Shown: piece by piece, positions 25,067 through 34,826 of the stretch | How positions within the stretch are numbered: the stretch's first letter is position 1 | Layout of the letters: each line of letters starts with the position of its first letter | NCBI GenBank assembly: GCA_003258725.1 | Contig: QHMG01000006.1 | Coordinates: forward strand, 55,124-119,123 | Length of the DNA: 64,000 nucleotides | Source of the DNA: Candidatus Melainabacteria bacterium | Lineage (GTDB): Bacteria > Cyanobacteriota > Vampirovibrionia > Gastranaerophilales > Gastranaerophilaceae | Reading direction: 5' to 3' | The notes under the pieces: generated by a model | Seen by the model: only the letters and a program-made list of their open reading frames with translations | The model's database searches: none | What the model was told of the DNA's origin: nothing | Position numbers and translations under genes: made by a program

Positions 25067-26884
25067 ATGGGCGAAATAACGTTTTCAGGCTTAGCCTCAG
25101 GTATGGATACCAGTTCTTGGATAAAGGCCCTTGTATCTATAAAACAGCAATCAGTAACAAAGTTACAAAAATCAAAGTCAACTGTTGAAACTTCTAGCAA
25201 TGTTTTGAGTACAATCAAATCTAAAGTGACAACACTTCGTTCGTCTATTGAAAAGTTTACTGATGCAAAATTTGGCAGTTCTTTTGATTTGTTTTCAAAA
25301 AATAAAGTAACAACTTCAAAAGATAGTGTTGTTACTGCAAATGTTACAGCTGATGCCGCAAAACAAAATTTTGATGTTATTGTAAATAAGTTGGCGACTG
25401 CAACAAAGGCAACTTCAAACTTAGGTTCTTCAGCATTGATTAATGGTGATACAAAGTTTGCAGACCTTGCTAGCGGTAAAGCAAAAACAGGTTCTTTAAG
25501 CCTTTACGTTGACGGTGAAAAGAAAGAAATTAACATTGAAGAAGAAGATACAGTAGATGATATCTTAAATAAAATAGTTGACGCAGGTGGAACTACAAGA
25601 ACGAGTGGTTCTTGGTCTGGTGGAACTTGGAATCCTCCAACTACAACTAATAACGTAAATGCAACTGTTCAAGACGGTAAAATTGTTATTTCAGGCAATA
25701 ACGGCAAAGAAGTTGTATTAGGCGCATCTTCAGACGAATCAAACTTCGTAAAAGTTATGGGCTTGGTTAAAAATGCTGATACAGGTTCTTACGAAAGCTC
25801 ATCAAAAATTTCAAGCGTAAACACTTCTTCTAAGATTATGGAAGCATTTAGCGGTCTAAAAGATGGTACTTTCAAAATCGGTAATGCTGAATTTACAATT
25901 GATGAAAACACAACAATTAAAGGCTTGATTTCAAAGATTAATTCTAGCGAAGATGCTGGAGTTTCAGCTTATTGGGACGCATCTCAAAGCGAACTTGTTT
26001 TAACTTCTAAAACAGAAGGCGCTTTCAATATTAATATTGAAAAAGGTACAAGTAACTTTACTGATTTGTTTGGCTATACAACTACAACAACTGATCGTTG
26101 GGGTAATTCGACTACAAAATTGAAGGATCAAAAATTAGGCGATTATGCAGAATTGACAATTAACGGTACAACATTGATTTCTTCTTCGAACACTGTAACA
26201 AGTGAAATTTCAGGTATTGAAGGCTTAACTTTAACATTGAATAGTGTTTCAAAAGCTGATGAATCAGGTACAATTAACCCATCGACAGTAAAAGTAGAAC
26301 AAGATTCAGATGCATTATTAGATGCCGCAAAATCGTTTGTTACTGCGTATAACGAAGCAATTTCAAACATTGATGACAACACATCTTATGGAGATGCTTT
26401 GTATGGAGATTCTGCATTAACTTCTTTAAGAACAAACTTGAGAAGAACAGCTACAGCATCAATTGATGATGGAACAATGAAATTGTTGTCTGATATTGGT
26501 ATTACAACCGGTAAGGCCAATAATTCAACTAGTACAACTGGTGTAAATACTTTGCAAATTGATGAAGATAAGTTCAAAGAGGCTCTTGCAAAAAATCCAG
26601 AAGCTGTAAAATCATTACTTGTTGGTGATAATAAAGGTACTAGCACCTCTGGTGGCGTAATGAATAAACTTGAAAAAATAGTTGAAGATTCTTTAGACGT
26701 TTCAACAGGTTATTTTGATGCAAAATCAAAATCCTTGAGTTCAAAGATTAAATCTCTTGAAAACTCAATTACATCAGCACAAAGCAGAGTTGATGCTTAC
26801 CAAGCAAGACTAGAAAAACAATTTAGCAATATGGAGCAAATTATATCTTCAATTCAGTCTTCATATAGTCAATTGAACATATAG
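25067..26884 (+). CDS. fliD: flagellar hook-associated protein 2 (filament cap)
   Basis: 605 residues. The N-terminal GEITFSGLASGMDTSSWIKA and following coiled region are typical FliD_N, and the FliD_C part (about 340-600) ends in a long coiled coil, ISSIQSSYSQLNI. The middle is Ser/Thr/Asn/Gly-rich, as in surface-exposed FliD domains. FliD caps the growing filament and directs flagellin folding. Good Shine-Dalgarno (ACGGAGG). No fliS or flagellin is nearby; the gene stands alone and converges on aroB with an 11-base gap. Confidence 0.93.
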   Translation: MGEITFSGLASGMDTSSWIKALVSIKQQSVTKLQKSKSTVETSSNVLSTIKSKVTTLRSSIEKFTDAKFGSSFDLFSKNKVTTSKDSVVTANVTADAAKQNFDVIVNKLATATKATSNLGSSALINGDTKFADLASGKAKTGSLSLYVDGEKKEINIEEEDTVDDILNKIVDAGGTTRTSGSWSGGTWNPPTTTNNVNATVQDGKIVISGNNGKEVVLGASSDESNFVKVMGLVKNADTGSYESSSKISSVNTSSKIMEAFSGLKDGTFKIGNAEFTIDENTTIKGLISKINSSEDAGVSAYWDASQSELVLTSKTEGAFNINIEKGTSNFTDLFGYTTTTTDRWGNSTTKLKDQKLGDYAELTINGTTLISSSNTVTSEISGIEGLTLTLNSVSKADESGTINPSTVKVEQDSDALLDAAKSFVTAYNEAISNIDDNTSYGDALYGDSALTSLRTNLRRTATASIDDGTMKLLSDIGITTGKANNSTSTTGVNTLQIDEDKFKEALAKNPEAVKSLLVGDNKGTSTSGGVMNKLEKIVEDSLDVSTGYFDAKSKSLSSKIKSLENSITSAQSRVDAYQARLEKQFSNMEQIISSIQSSYSQLNI

Positions 26885-26895
26885 GTCGAGAAGAT

Positions 26896-27981
26896 TTATA
26901 ATAAACCACTTTTGATTGCGACTTCGGTATCGAGGTCGCATTCTTTCACATAGCCTTTTAAAGTTGGCAAAATGATTTTTATAGTGTTATCCTCTGCCTT
27001 TTTGTCTGTTTGCATAATTGCAATCATCTTTTTAGCTGGATAATTAAAATGTTTGTCTTCAAATCCGTACTTTTTAAGTAAATTTACCGCAATTTCTTTG
27101 TAATTTGCGTCAATTAGCTTCAAATAATGAGCATAATTAAACATAAAGTACATTCCGTAAGAAACTGCCATTCCGTGAGTAAATTTTTTATAGTCTGTAA
27201 TTTTTTCTAGTGCATGAGCGTATGTGTGACCAAAGTTTAGGATTTTTCTCAATCCAGCCTCTTTTTCGTCTTTTGAAACAACTGATATTTTTAGTTCTAT
27301 ACACACTTTTATAACTTTTTCTAAAAATCTTAAATCTCTATCTAAGATTTTTTCAAAATGTACTGACAAAAAGTCAAATAAACCATATTCAAATACAGCT
27401 TCACAGCTTTTTTCAATAAATGCATATTTTATAACCTCTGCAAGTCCACTTTTGAATTGAAGTTCATCTAAGGTTTTTAAAAAGTTTAAATTAATATAAA
27501 CTGATTTTGGTTGATAAAACGCTCCAACAAGGTTTTTACCAAATTCTGTATCAATAGCAACTTTGCCTCCGACAGACGAGTCAACCGCTGCAAGTAATGT
27601 TGTTGGAACTTGAACAAATTTAACTCCACGCATATATGTTGAAGCGACAAAGCCTGTAATATCGCCAACAACACCACCACCAATGGCAATAATTGCGCTT
27701 TTTCTGTTTAAACCTATTTTTGAACAATATTTTAATATCTTTTGATAGTTGCAGAAATTTTTTTGAATTTCGCCATCTTTTAATATATAAACATTTTCTT
27801 TTGGAAATCCTAGAGTTTTGGCATAAAGTTTGTGAACTTTTTCGCTCATAACGACAAGATATTTTGGGTAATCTAAATCGCTCAAAATGCGTCCCATAAG
27901 TTCATCAAGAGGGTTCGTATCCATATAAATTGGGTACGATTTATTTTTTTCTTGAATCTCTACATCAATTTTATTAGGCAT
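26896..27981 (-). CDS. aroB: 3-dehydroquinate synthase
   Basis: 361 residues. It converts DAHP to 3-dehydroquinate using NAD and a divalent metal. Seen: AIGGGVVGDITGFVASTYMR, VPTTLLAAVDSSVGGKVAID, the metal-binding GLAEVIKYAF and LNFGHTYAHALE. Last gene of aroC-aroK-aroB, overlapping aroK by 8 bases. TGCGAC/GTCGCA near its 3' end could form a hairpin that helps stop transcription from fliD. Confidence 0.97.
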   Translation of the reverse strand: MPNKIDVEIQEKNKSYPIYMDTNPLDELMGRILSDLDYPKYLVVMSEKVHKLYAKTLGFPKENVYILKDGEIQKNFCNYQKILKYCSKIGLNRKSAIIAIGGGVVGDITGFVASTYMRGVKFVQVPTTLLAAVDSSVGGKVAIDTEFGKNLVGAFYQPKSVYINLNFLKTLDELQFKSGLAEVIKYAFIEKSCEAVFEYGLFDFLSVHFEKILDRDLRFLEKVIKVCIELKISVVSKDEKEAGLRKILNFGHTYAHALEKITDYKKFTHGMAVSYGMYFMFNYAHYLKLIDANYKEIAVNLLKKYGFEDKHFNYPAKKMIAIMQTDKKAEDNTIKIILPTLKGYVKECDLDTEVAIKSGLL

Positions 27982-28489
27982 TTTCAGCTATCCTTTTTTG
28001 AATTTCCTCAATGATATTATATGGAGTTTTTCCGTCTGTGTCAATAATTATACTTGCTTTTTCATAATTTTGAGCTCTTTTTGAAAGAATTTCTTGAACT
28101 TTCTCTACACCAAACCCATGTTGTAAAAGTGGTCGATGTGTTTCTGATTTAATCCTGTCAAATAATGACTGCGCTGTGGCTCTTAAATAAATTGTTTTTC
28201 CGTTGTCATTAAGCATTTTACGGTTTTCTTTTCGTTCAAAAGCACCACCGCCAAGTGAAATTATTTGATTTTCTTTATCACAAAGTTCTTTAATTGCTTC
28301 TGTTTCAAGGTCTCTGAAAAAGTTCTCAGAATATTTTGCAAAAATGTCTGAAATTTTCATTTTGGCTTTGTTTTCAATATATTCGTCAACGTCAACTAAT
28401 TCAAGTTCAGGCAAAATTTCTTTCAATTTTTTACCAATTAAAGTTTTGCCAGCGCCCATCATTCCAAGCAAAATAATATTATTTTTCAT
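27974..28489 (-). CDS. aroK: shikimate kinase
   Basis: 171 residues, typical. Walker A GMMGAGKTLIGKKL at residues 9-22, DVDEYIE, FRDLETEAI, SLGGGAF and the lid RPLL match shikimate kinase, which phosphorylates shikimate at O3. It overlaps both neighbours (11 bases with aroC, 8 with aroB), so the trio is one translationally coupled unit. Confidence 0.96.
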   Translation of the reverse strand: MKNNIILLGMMGAGKTLIGKKLKEILPELELVDVDEYIENKAKMKISDIFAKYSENFFRDLETEAIKELCDKENQIISLGGGAFERKENRKMLNDNGKTIYLRATAQSLFDRIKSETHRPLLQHGFGVEKVQEILSKRAQNYEKASIIIDTDGKTPYNIIEEIQKRIAENA

Positions 28490-29642
28490 AGTTCTTTTTA
28501 ATTTCGTTTAGAGAGTCTCCGCCGAATTTTTCTAATAATTCGTCAACCAAAATCCACGCAATTCTTGCTTCTGCAACGACTGCGCAAGCTGGTACTGCGC
28601 AAGTGTCAGAACGCTCAAAGTGTGCTTCTGTTTGTTCTTTTTTGTATAAATCAACAGTTTTTAAAGGTGTGCGCATAGTTGGGATAGGTTTCATAACAGC
28701 TTTAACAATAATTGGTTCACCGTTTGTCATACCGCCTTCAATACCGCCAGCATTATTTGTTTTTCTATAAATTTTGTTGTCTGCAATGAAAACTTCATCG
28801 TGCATTTGACTGCCCATAAGTTCAGCAGCTTCTTCGCCAGCACCTATTTCAACTGATTTTACAGCGGGAATACTCATAATTGCTTGCGCAATTCTTCCGT
28901 CAATTTTTCTATCCCAATGTACGTGTGAGCCTAAGCCGATTGGAAGGTTTCCGAAAATAACTTCAAATTTACCGCCCAATGTATCGCCGTTATTCTTTGC
29001 TTCATCAATGGCTTCCTTCATCATATCTGTTGCAACGTCATCAGCGCAACGTAATTCAGAATGTTCTGCGGATTCTTTTAGCAAAGTATAGCTTTGTGGT
29101 AAAACTTCAGCCTTAACTTTACCGATTTGAGTTACATGTGAAAAACCGATAATATAAAATTCTTTTAAAATTTGTTTAGCAACAGCACCCACAGCAACCT
29201 CAATAGCTGTTTGACGAGCACTAGAACGCTCAAGAACGTCTCTTAAATCTTCTAATTGATATTTTATAGCTCCAGCAAAATCTGCGTGTCCTGGACGAAC
29301 CTTCGTGAAGGATTTTTCTGCAACAAGTTTTAAAATGTCACGATTTTTTAAATCAACTTCTTTAACGCTCATTGGAATTCGCCAATTGTCAAAATCCTTG
29401 TTCATAATTTCAAGACAAATTGGTCCACCTGTTGTTTTGCCTAATCTTACACCCGATTTAATTTCGCAAGTATCAGACTCAATTTTCATGCGTTTTCCAC
29501 GTCCATAGCCAACTTGACGTCGTTTTAATTCGGTATTAATAAATTCTTCGCTAATCTTAAATCCTGCAGGAACGCCCTCAATAATTGCGTTTAAGCATTT
29601 ACCATGACTTTCTCCTGAGGTTAAAAATCTAAACTTTTTCAT
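28479..29642 (-). CDS. aroC: chorismate synthase
   Basis: 387 residues, full length. It makes chorismate from EPSP with reduced FMN. Seen: LTSGESHGKCLNAIIEG at the start, RRQVGYGRGKRM, PGHADFAGAIKY, ERSSARQTA, NNAGGIEGGMTNG and RSDTCAVPA. It leads the aroC-aroK-aroB unit, 21 bases after the small secreted protein gene, with an AGGA Shine-Dalgarno. Confidence 0.97.
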   Translation of the reverse strand: MKKFRFLTSGESHGKCLNAIIEGVPAGFKISEEFINTELKRRQVGYGRGKRMKIESDTCEIKSGVRLGKTTGGPICLEIMNKDFDNWRIPMSVKEVDLKNRDILKLVAEKSFTKVRPGHADFAGAIKYQLEDLRDVLERSSARQTAIEVAVGAVAKQILKEFYIIGFSHVTQIGKVKAEVLPQSYTLLKESAEHSELRCADDVATDMMKEAIDEAKNNGDTLGGKFEVIFGNLPIGLGSHVHWDRKIDGRIAQAIMSIPAVKSVEIGAGEEAAELMGSQMHDEVFIADNKIYRKTNNAGGIEGGMTNGEPIIVKAVMKPIPTMRTPLKTVDLYKKEQTEAHFERSDTCAVPACAVVAEARIAWILVDELLEKFGGDSLNEIKKNYEK

Positions 29643-29663
29643 TATAAATCCTATTTTATTTTT

Positions 29664-30134
29664 TTATTTATCTGCGTAACGCAAGAAAATTTGTTCTTTT
29701 GTTTGCATCATTTCTTCAACAATTACCCATCTTCCATTTGGCTGTTTTTGCCAAATTTGGTATGTTTTCAACCAATAATTATCCTTCATTGGCTGGCGCA
29801 ATGCACTAACTTTTACACCATTAGGCACTTTTGTTGCTGTAATATTTGTGTACTTATTTGTATATTTTCTTAATTTTGCTGTACCTTGACTTAACTTCAT
29901 TTGTTGAGCATAAGTTTGCATATTAGTCGTAGCATTAACTGTTTGACCATTTGGTTTTACAACTTGTCGTATAATTTTTGCTCTTGGTGAATAATAATTC
30001 AAAAGGCTTGGGCTATATGTGTTAGCTGCATTCACATATTGTCGGAACATACTTTTGGCTGTTGCTAAATCATCTGCAAATACTTGAGTTGACGAAATAA
30101 TTAACATTAATAATACTAATAAAATTCTTTTCAT
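29664..30134 (-). CDS. small secreted protein, possibly NTF2-like
   Basis: 156 residues. The signal peptide is MKRILLVLLMLIISSTQVFA, cut before DDLA. The mature part (about 135 residues) begins with a helix, LATAKSMFRQYVNAAN, then alternating strands ending WVIVEEMMQTKEQIFLRY. This layout resembles NTF2/SnoaL-like domains, which suggests but does not prove that fold. It is rich in Tyr, Gln and Lys and lacks cysteine. It sits 21 bases upstream of aroC; the link to the shikimate genes is probably only positional. Confidence 0.65.
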   Translation of the reverse strand: MKRILLVLLMLIISSTQVFADDLATAKSMFRQYVNAANTYSPSLLNYYSPRAKIIRQVVKPNGQTVNATTNMQTYAQQMKLSQGTAKLRKYTNKYTNITATKVPNGVKVSALRQPMKDNYWLKTYQIWQKQPNGRWVIVEEMMQTKEQIFLRYADK

Positions 30135-30192
30135 TTTATGTCCTTTGCGATAGTCCTAATCTTTCTTCTATTCTAGCATAAACAGAATAAAT

Positions 30193-30223
30193 AAAAAGCC
30201 CCGTTTTACTAACGAAGCTTTTT
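30193..30223 (-). terminator. terminator after ftsZ
   Basis: AAAAAGC (30193-30199) pairs with GCTTTTT (30217-30223), with an inner CGTT/AACG pair, 25 bases past the ftsZ stop on the minus strand and followed there by a T-rich stretch. Confidence 0.75.
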
Positions 30224-30247
30224 ATTTTATATTACCTTTTTAGGTTA

Positions 30248-31429
30248 TTATTTTTTTAAGAAATCTGGAATTTCAATATTTGAAAATCCTGGTAAACTGT
30301 TAGATTGAGCAGGTTCCGGAGTTGATTTCTTTGGAGTATTAAATGCGCCAGAGAAGAAATCAGCTGCACTCAATTGTTTTGTAGCTTTTTCTGTATGCAT
30401 TGAATTTGCGCTATGAGCCTTCATTTCAAAACCTGTTGCGATTACTGTAAGTTTTACTTCACCTTGCATATTAGGATCAATTACAGCACCAATAATAACA
30501 ATTGCATCATCTTGAACTGAATCATTGATGATAGTTGAAGCTCTAGTTACATCTTGTAATGTTAAGTCTGGACCACCTGTGATGTTAACGATAACACCTT
30601 TAGCACCTTCGATAGATGTTTCAAGAAGTTGAGAGTCGATAGCCTTCTTAGCAGCTTCTTCAGCTCTACCTTCACCTTGACCATAGCCAATACCCATCAA
30701 TGCTGAACCTGATGCTTCCATTACTGAGCGAACATCGGCAAAGTCAACATTGATTAAACCTGGAATTGTGATGATATCTGTGATACCTTGAACACCTCTC
30801 AATAGAACTTCATCAACTACTGCGAATGATTCCATTAAGCTCAAGTTTTTCTTTTCTTGAATAGCGCCTAACAAGTTGTCATTAGGAATAACGATAATAG
30901 CATCAACTGCATCTCTTAATTTTTCTATACCTTGAGCTGCTTGGTTAGCTCTACGTTTGCCTTCAAATTGGAAAGGTTTTGTTACAACTGCGATTGTAAG
31001 AATTTTTAAGTCTTTGGCAATTCTAGCCACAATTGGAGCTGCACCTGTACCAGTACCGCCACCCATACCAGCAGTAACGAATACCATATCTGCGCCTTCA
31101 ATAGCTTTAGTTATTTCATCACGTGCCTCTTCAGCTGCTTTTTCACCAATTTCAGGGTTTCCGCCAGCACCTAAACCATTAGTTAAGTCTTTGCCTAATC
31201 TAATTTTATTTTGTTCTGGAGCTTGTCCGCATTTTAAAATTTGTGTATCTGTGTTCATCAAGTAAAAATCAACACCTGATAAACCACCTTTTATCATTCG
31301 GTTAACAGCGTTTCCACCGCCACCGCCAACACCGATAACTTTAATCTTAGCAGGATTAACTAAATCTTGAGTTGTATCCTCTTGTTTGCTTGCACTGAAA
31401 AAGTCTGCAGCTTTGTTAAAATTGTCCAC
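30248..31429 (-). CDS. ftsZ: cell division protein FtsZ
   Basis: 393 residues. A tubulin-like GTPase forming the division ring. KVIGVGGGGGNAVNRMI near residue 31, the signature GMGGGTGTGAAP (about 121-132), the T7 loop NVDFADVR and a C-terminal tail ending IPDFLKK, the conserved partner-binding peptide, are all present. The start is GTG, supported by GAGGAA seven bases upstream. No other dcw-cluster gene is near; it stands alone with a terminator on its downstream side. Confidence 0.98.
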   Translation of the reverse strand: MDNFNKAADFFSASKQEDTTQDLVNPAKIKVIGVGGGGGNAVNRMIKGGLSGVDFYLMNTDTQILKCGQAPEQNKIRLGKDLTNGLGAGGNPEIGEKAAEEARDEITKAIEGADMVFVTAGMGGGTGTGAAPIVARIAKDLKILTIAVVTKPFQFEGKRRANQAAQGIEKLRDAVDAIIVIPNDNLLGAIQEKKNLSLMESFAVVDEVLLRGVQGITDIITIPGLINVDFADVRSVMEASGSALMGIGYGQGEGRAEEAAKKAIDSQLLETSIEGAKGVIVNITGGPDLTLQDVTRASTIINDSVQDDAIVIIGAVIDPNMQGEVKLTVIATGFEMKAHSANSMHTEKATKQLSAADFFSGAFNTPKKSTPEPAQSNSLPGFSNIEIPDFLKK

Positions 31430-31580
31430 GTTTATTCCTCTTTATCTTTTCTTTCTCTTATTATGTAACATAAAAAAATTGTGTAGTAAAGAACTTTTTA
31501 TGTTAATTATTATACAATCTTATCATTGTTTCAAGATGTAAGTTTTTTTATTAAGAAAACTTTACATAAAACAATTTATA

Positions 31581-31609
31581 TTAGGGGCTTGCTAAAAGCA
31601 AGCCCCTAA
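31581..31609 (-). terminator. 12-bp hairpin after pepA
   Basis: TTAGGGGCTTGC (31581-31592) and GCAAGCCCCTAA (31598-31609) around TAAAA, 6 bases past the pepA stop. The T run is weak on both strands, so it may act more as a 3' stabiliser. The rest of the 31430-31614 gap is A+T-rich with a TATAAT upstream of ftsZ that lacks a well-spaced -35. Confidence 0.6.
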
Positions 31610-31614
31610 AGGTT

Positions 31615-33015
31615 TTACGCCTCAATTATGTAATTCAAAAGAGTTCTTACACCGACACCTGTTGCACCTGCAATAAATTCTTTTTGAGGTTTATCTAGGA
31701 ACGCAGTACCTGCAACGTCAAGGTGTGCCCATTTTACGTTATCTGTTACAAAGTTTTGTAAGAATAAGCCAGCTGCTGAAGTACCACCCCAACGAGCACC
31801 AGAGTTTTTCATATCAGCAATTTCGCTCTTTAAACTGTCAAAATATTCTGGATACATTGGCATTTCCCAATATCTTTCACCAGATTTTGCACCAACTTGA
31901 ATTAACCTGTTTACTAAATCCTTGTTGTTACCCATAATACCTGATGCGTGAGCGCCTAAAGCTACCATACAAGCACCAGTTAAAGTTGCAATATCAATAA
32001 CTTCATCAACATTTAATTCGCAAGCGTAACAAAGAGCATCAGCCAAAGTTACTCTACCTTCTGCGTCAGTATTATCAATTTCAATTGTTTTACCATTTTT
32101 AGCTCTTAAAATATCACCTGGTTTGTACGCATTTGGTCCAATCATATTTTCGCAAGCCGCAATGATACCATGAACTTCAATGTTTGGTGAAAATTCTTTT
32201 ATTTTGCTCATTACACCTAAAATACAAGCCGCACCTGACATATCATCTCTCATTGTAAGCATTGATGATGCAGGTTTTAAGTCCATTCCGCCACTATCAA
32301 AGCATAAGCCTTTACCAATGATTGCAATACGTTTTGCAGGGTTTTTAGGTGTGTATTTTATATGGATAAATTTAGGTTCTTGTTGACTACCTCTTGCAAC
32401 GGCAAGAAATGCACCCATTCCCATTTTTTCACAATCTTTGCGGTCATAAATCTTAGTTTCTAAGCCTAAACTTTTAGCAACTTCTGCTAATTTTGTTGGA
32501 GTTGCATATTCAGCGGGTTCATTTGCAAGGTTTCTTGTAAATTCCATTGCCTCTGCTCTTTTTTGACCTTTTTCTATTTTTGCTTTATCAAGATTTGTAT
32601 ATAATGTTTCAATATGATGCTTCTTTTCTGCTCTGTATTTATCAAATGCGTAATCACCAATCATTGCACCTTCTGAAATCATATCCGCATAGTCGAATTT
32701 TATATCAGAAAAATCTACAGCAATAGTTTTAGCCTGCATTTGAATTGCTTTTTTTACAGCTTTAGCCATAGCTTCTCTGATTTTGTTATTATCTAAATCG
32801 CTTTCTTTACCTAAACCTACAACCAAAACTTTTCTTGCTGGATTTTTTCCGTAAGTTGGAAGAAGGTATGTTGTATTAAATTTACCTTCAAAGTTATCTT
32901 CATCAATAGCGTACTCGTTGGCAATTTCATTTGAAGTTCTTTGACCTTCAAACATATTCACCATCAAAATATCACATTCTTGATTTTTTACATCTGAAAC
33001 AATTTTAATTTCCAT
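31615..33015 (-). CDS. pepA: leucyl aminopeptidase (M17 family)
   Basis: 466 residues from the start MEIKIVSDVKNQECD, which has AAAGGAA just upstream; a longer frame to 33096 has no ribosome binding site and I reject it. A cytosolic di-metal exopeptidase. Seen: IAIIGKGLCFDSGGMDLKP, MRDDMSGAACILGVM, the signature NTDAEGRVTLADAL and IATLTGACMVALG. M17 enzymes trim N-terminal residues and in some bacteria also bind DNA; only the peptidase role is supported here. Confidence 0.95.
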   Translation of the reverse strand: MEIKIVSDVKNQECDILMVNMFEGQRTSNEIANEYAIDEDNFEGKFNTTYLLPTYGKNPARKVLVVGLGKESDLDNNKIREAMAKAVKKAIQMQAKTIAVDFSDIKFDYADMISEGAMIGDYAFDKYRAEKKHHIETLYTNLDKAKIEKGQKRAEAMEFTRNLANEPAEYATPTKLAEVAKSLGLETKIYDRKDCEKMGMGAFLAVARGSQQEPKFIHIKYTPKNPAKRIAIIGKGLCFDSGGMDLKPASSMLTMRDDMSGAACILGVMSKIKEFSPNIEVHGIIAACENMIGPNAYKPGDILRAKNGKTIEIDNTDAEGRVTLADALCYACELNVDEVIDIATLTGACMVALGAHASGIMGNNKDLVNRLIQVGAKSGERYWEMPMYPEYFDSLKSEIADMKNSGARWGGTSAAGLFLQNFVTDNVKWAHLDVAGTAFLDKPQKEFIAGATGVGVRTLLNYIIEA

Positions 33016-33272
33016 ATATTTTTCCTTTCTTTTAAAATTTTCTTTTATTCTAGCATTTTTTTTTAAGTAAATAAAACTATACATAAAACTATACAAATAA
33101 TTATTATCATGTTAAAATTTTGGCAGTAGTAGTTAAATTTTTGAAAATATACGTAATGTAATTAACTTTTAAATATAAAATACAACTTAATAAGGGGATT
33201 GCTCGGTAGGATATATGTGCCGAGATTGCGTGTATTTGTAAAAAATAGAAAAGGTAAAGGTATAAAAGTATT

Positions 33273-34805
33273 ATGGACTTTATTTCAGTAGTAGCGATTG
33301 TAATAGTCGTGCTTATGGCTGTTGTATTCACTGCTGTTTTTGTTTCACAGCGTGCGAAATACAAATCGTTGGAATTTGAATCAAAGAAAAAACAAGAAGA
33401 TTTAGCAGAAAAAGAACAATTATTAGTTAAAGAAGCAATGATTAAAGCTAAAGATGCATTGCAAACAGAACGTGAACAATTAAACGAGGAAGAAAGAGAA
33501 AGAAGACAAGAACTTTCTCGCCAAGAAGCTAAGTTAGCTCAAAGAGAAGATGCTCTTGAAGATAAAATTCAAGATGCTACAGAAAGAGAAGTAGCAGCTC
33601 AAAGAAAAATGGACGAGTTGTTAGAAAAAGAAGACTATTTAGCAGAATTAGTTCAAAAACAAACATCAGAACTTGAAAGAATTTCAGGTATGTCAGCTGA
33701 AGATGCTAAAAATATGTTATTAGAACAACTTAAAAATGATTTAGCTCAAGAGCAAATGCAATTAATTAGAGAAAATGAAGCTAAAATTAAAGAAAAGGCT
33801 TTGGAACAATCTCAAGAAATATTGTCAACAACAATGCAACGTTGTGTTATGGATCAAGTGGTTGAAAGTACAGTTTCTGTCGTTTCATTACCAAACGATG
33901 AAATGAAAGGTCGTATTATTGGTCGTGAAGGTCGTAACATTAGAACATTAGAAACTTTAACTGGTGTTGATTTGATTATTGATGATACTCCAGAAGCTGT
34001 TGTATTATCAAGTTTTGACCCTGTTAGACGTGAAGTTGCAAAATTAGCTTTAGAAAAACTTATTTCAGATGGACGTATTCACCCTGTTAGAATTGAAGAA
34101 ATGGTTGCAAAAGCAAAAGATGAAGTTGAAAAGAAAATTCTTACAGAAGGTGAAAATGCCGCATTAGATATGGGAATTATGGGCTTGAACAAAGAGCTTC
34201 TTAAAACTTTAGGACGTTTATATTACAGAACAAGTTACGGTCAAAACGTATTAAAACATTCACTTGAAGTAGGTCATATTGCTGGCATGTTAGCTGCGGA
34301 ATTAGGCGCTAATGTTTATGTTGCTAAACGTGCAGGCTTATTACACGATATTGGTAAAGCAGTTGACCAAACTCAAGAGGGTACTCATATTCAATTAGGT
34401 GTTGAAATTGCAAATAGATATGGTGAAAAAATGGAAATTATTCACGCTATTGAAGCTCACCACGATGATGTTACAGCAAACACAATTGAAGCTGTACTTG
34501 TTAAATTAGCAGATGCTATTTCTGCAGGTCGACCAGGTGCAAGACGTGATACTTTAGAAATTTATATCAAACGTCTACAAAAAATTGAGGAAATTGTAAA
34601 TAGTTTTAAAGGCATAAAACAATCATTTGCCGTACAAGCAGGTCGTGAAGTTCGTGTAATTGTTGAAGCTGAACAATTCGATGATTTAGCATCTCAAAAA
34701 CTTGCAAGAGATATTGCAAAACGTATTGAAGACGAATTGGATTATCCAGGACAAATTAGAGTAACAGTTGTTAGAGAATTTAGAACAACAGAAATTGCAA
34801 AATAA
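33273..34805 (+). CDS. rny: ribonuclease Y
   Basis: 510 residues. N-terminal membrane helix (residues 4-26), a long charged coiled coil (about 30-190), a KH domain (MKGRIIGREGRNIRTLETL), and an HD domain with LLHDIGKAVDQ and IEAHHDD. It starts mRNA decay as a membrane-anchored endonuclease. The A+T-rich gap of about 255 bases before it holds a tandem ATAAAACTATAC repeat (33071-33094) and a CTCGG/CCGAG hairpin near 33200-33225. ymdB follows 21 bases later, a widely conserved pairing. Confidence 0.97.
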   Translation: MDFISVVAIVIVVLMAVVFTAVFVSQRAKYKSLEFESKKKQEDLAEKEQLLVKEAMIKAKDALQTEREQLNEEERERRQELSRQEAKLAQREDALEDKIQDATEREVAAQRKMDELLEKEDYLAELVQKQTSELERISGMSAEDAKNMLLEQLKNDLAQEQMQLIRENEAKIKEKALEQSQEILSTTMQRCVMDQVVESTVSVVSLPNDEMKGRIIGREGRNIRTLETLTGVDLIIDDTPEAVVLSSFDPVRREVAKLALEKLISDGRIHPVRIEEMVAKAKDEVEKKILTEGENAALDMGIMGLNKELLKTLGRLYYRTSYGQNVLKHSLEVGHIAGMLAAELGANVYVAKRAGLLHDIGKAVDQTQEGTHIQLGVEIANRYGEKMEIIHAIEAHHDDVTANTIEAVLVKLADAISAGRPGARRDTLEIYIKRLQKIEEIVNSFKGIKQSFAVQAGREVRVIVEAEQFDDLASQKLARDIAKRIEDELDYPGQIRVTVVREFRTTEIAK

Positions 34806-34826
34806 ATTAAAAGGTGAAATGCAGTT

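Noticed and set aside
29305..29508. Open frames antisense to aroC, ftsZ, fliD and others
   Set aside because: They lie opposite well-identified genes, lack ribosome binding sites and have unlikely composition.
33071..33094. Tandem ATAAAACTATAC copies before rny
   Set aside because: Only two copies in an A+T-rich gap; probably a trivial duplication.
33016..33096. Longer pepA reading frame
   Set aside because: Low-complexity extension without a ribosome binding site; the ATG at 33015 has AAAGGAA.
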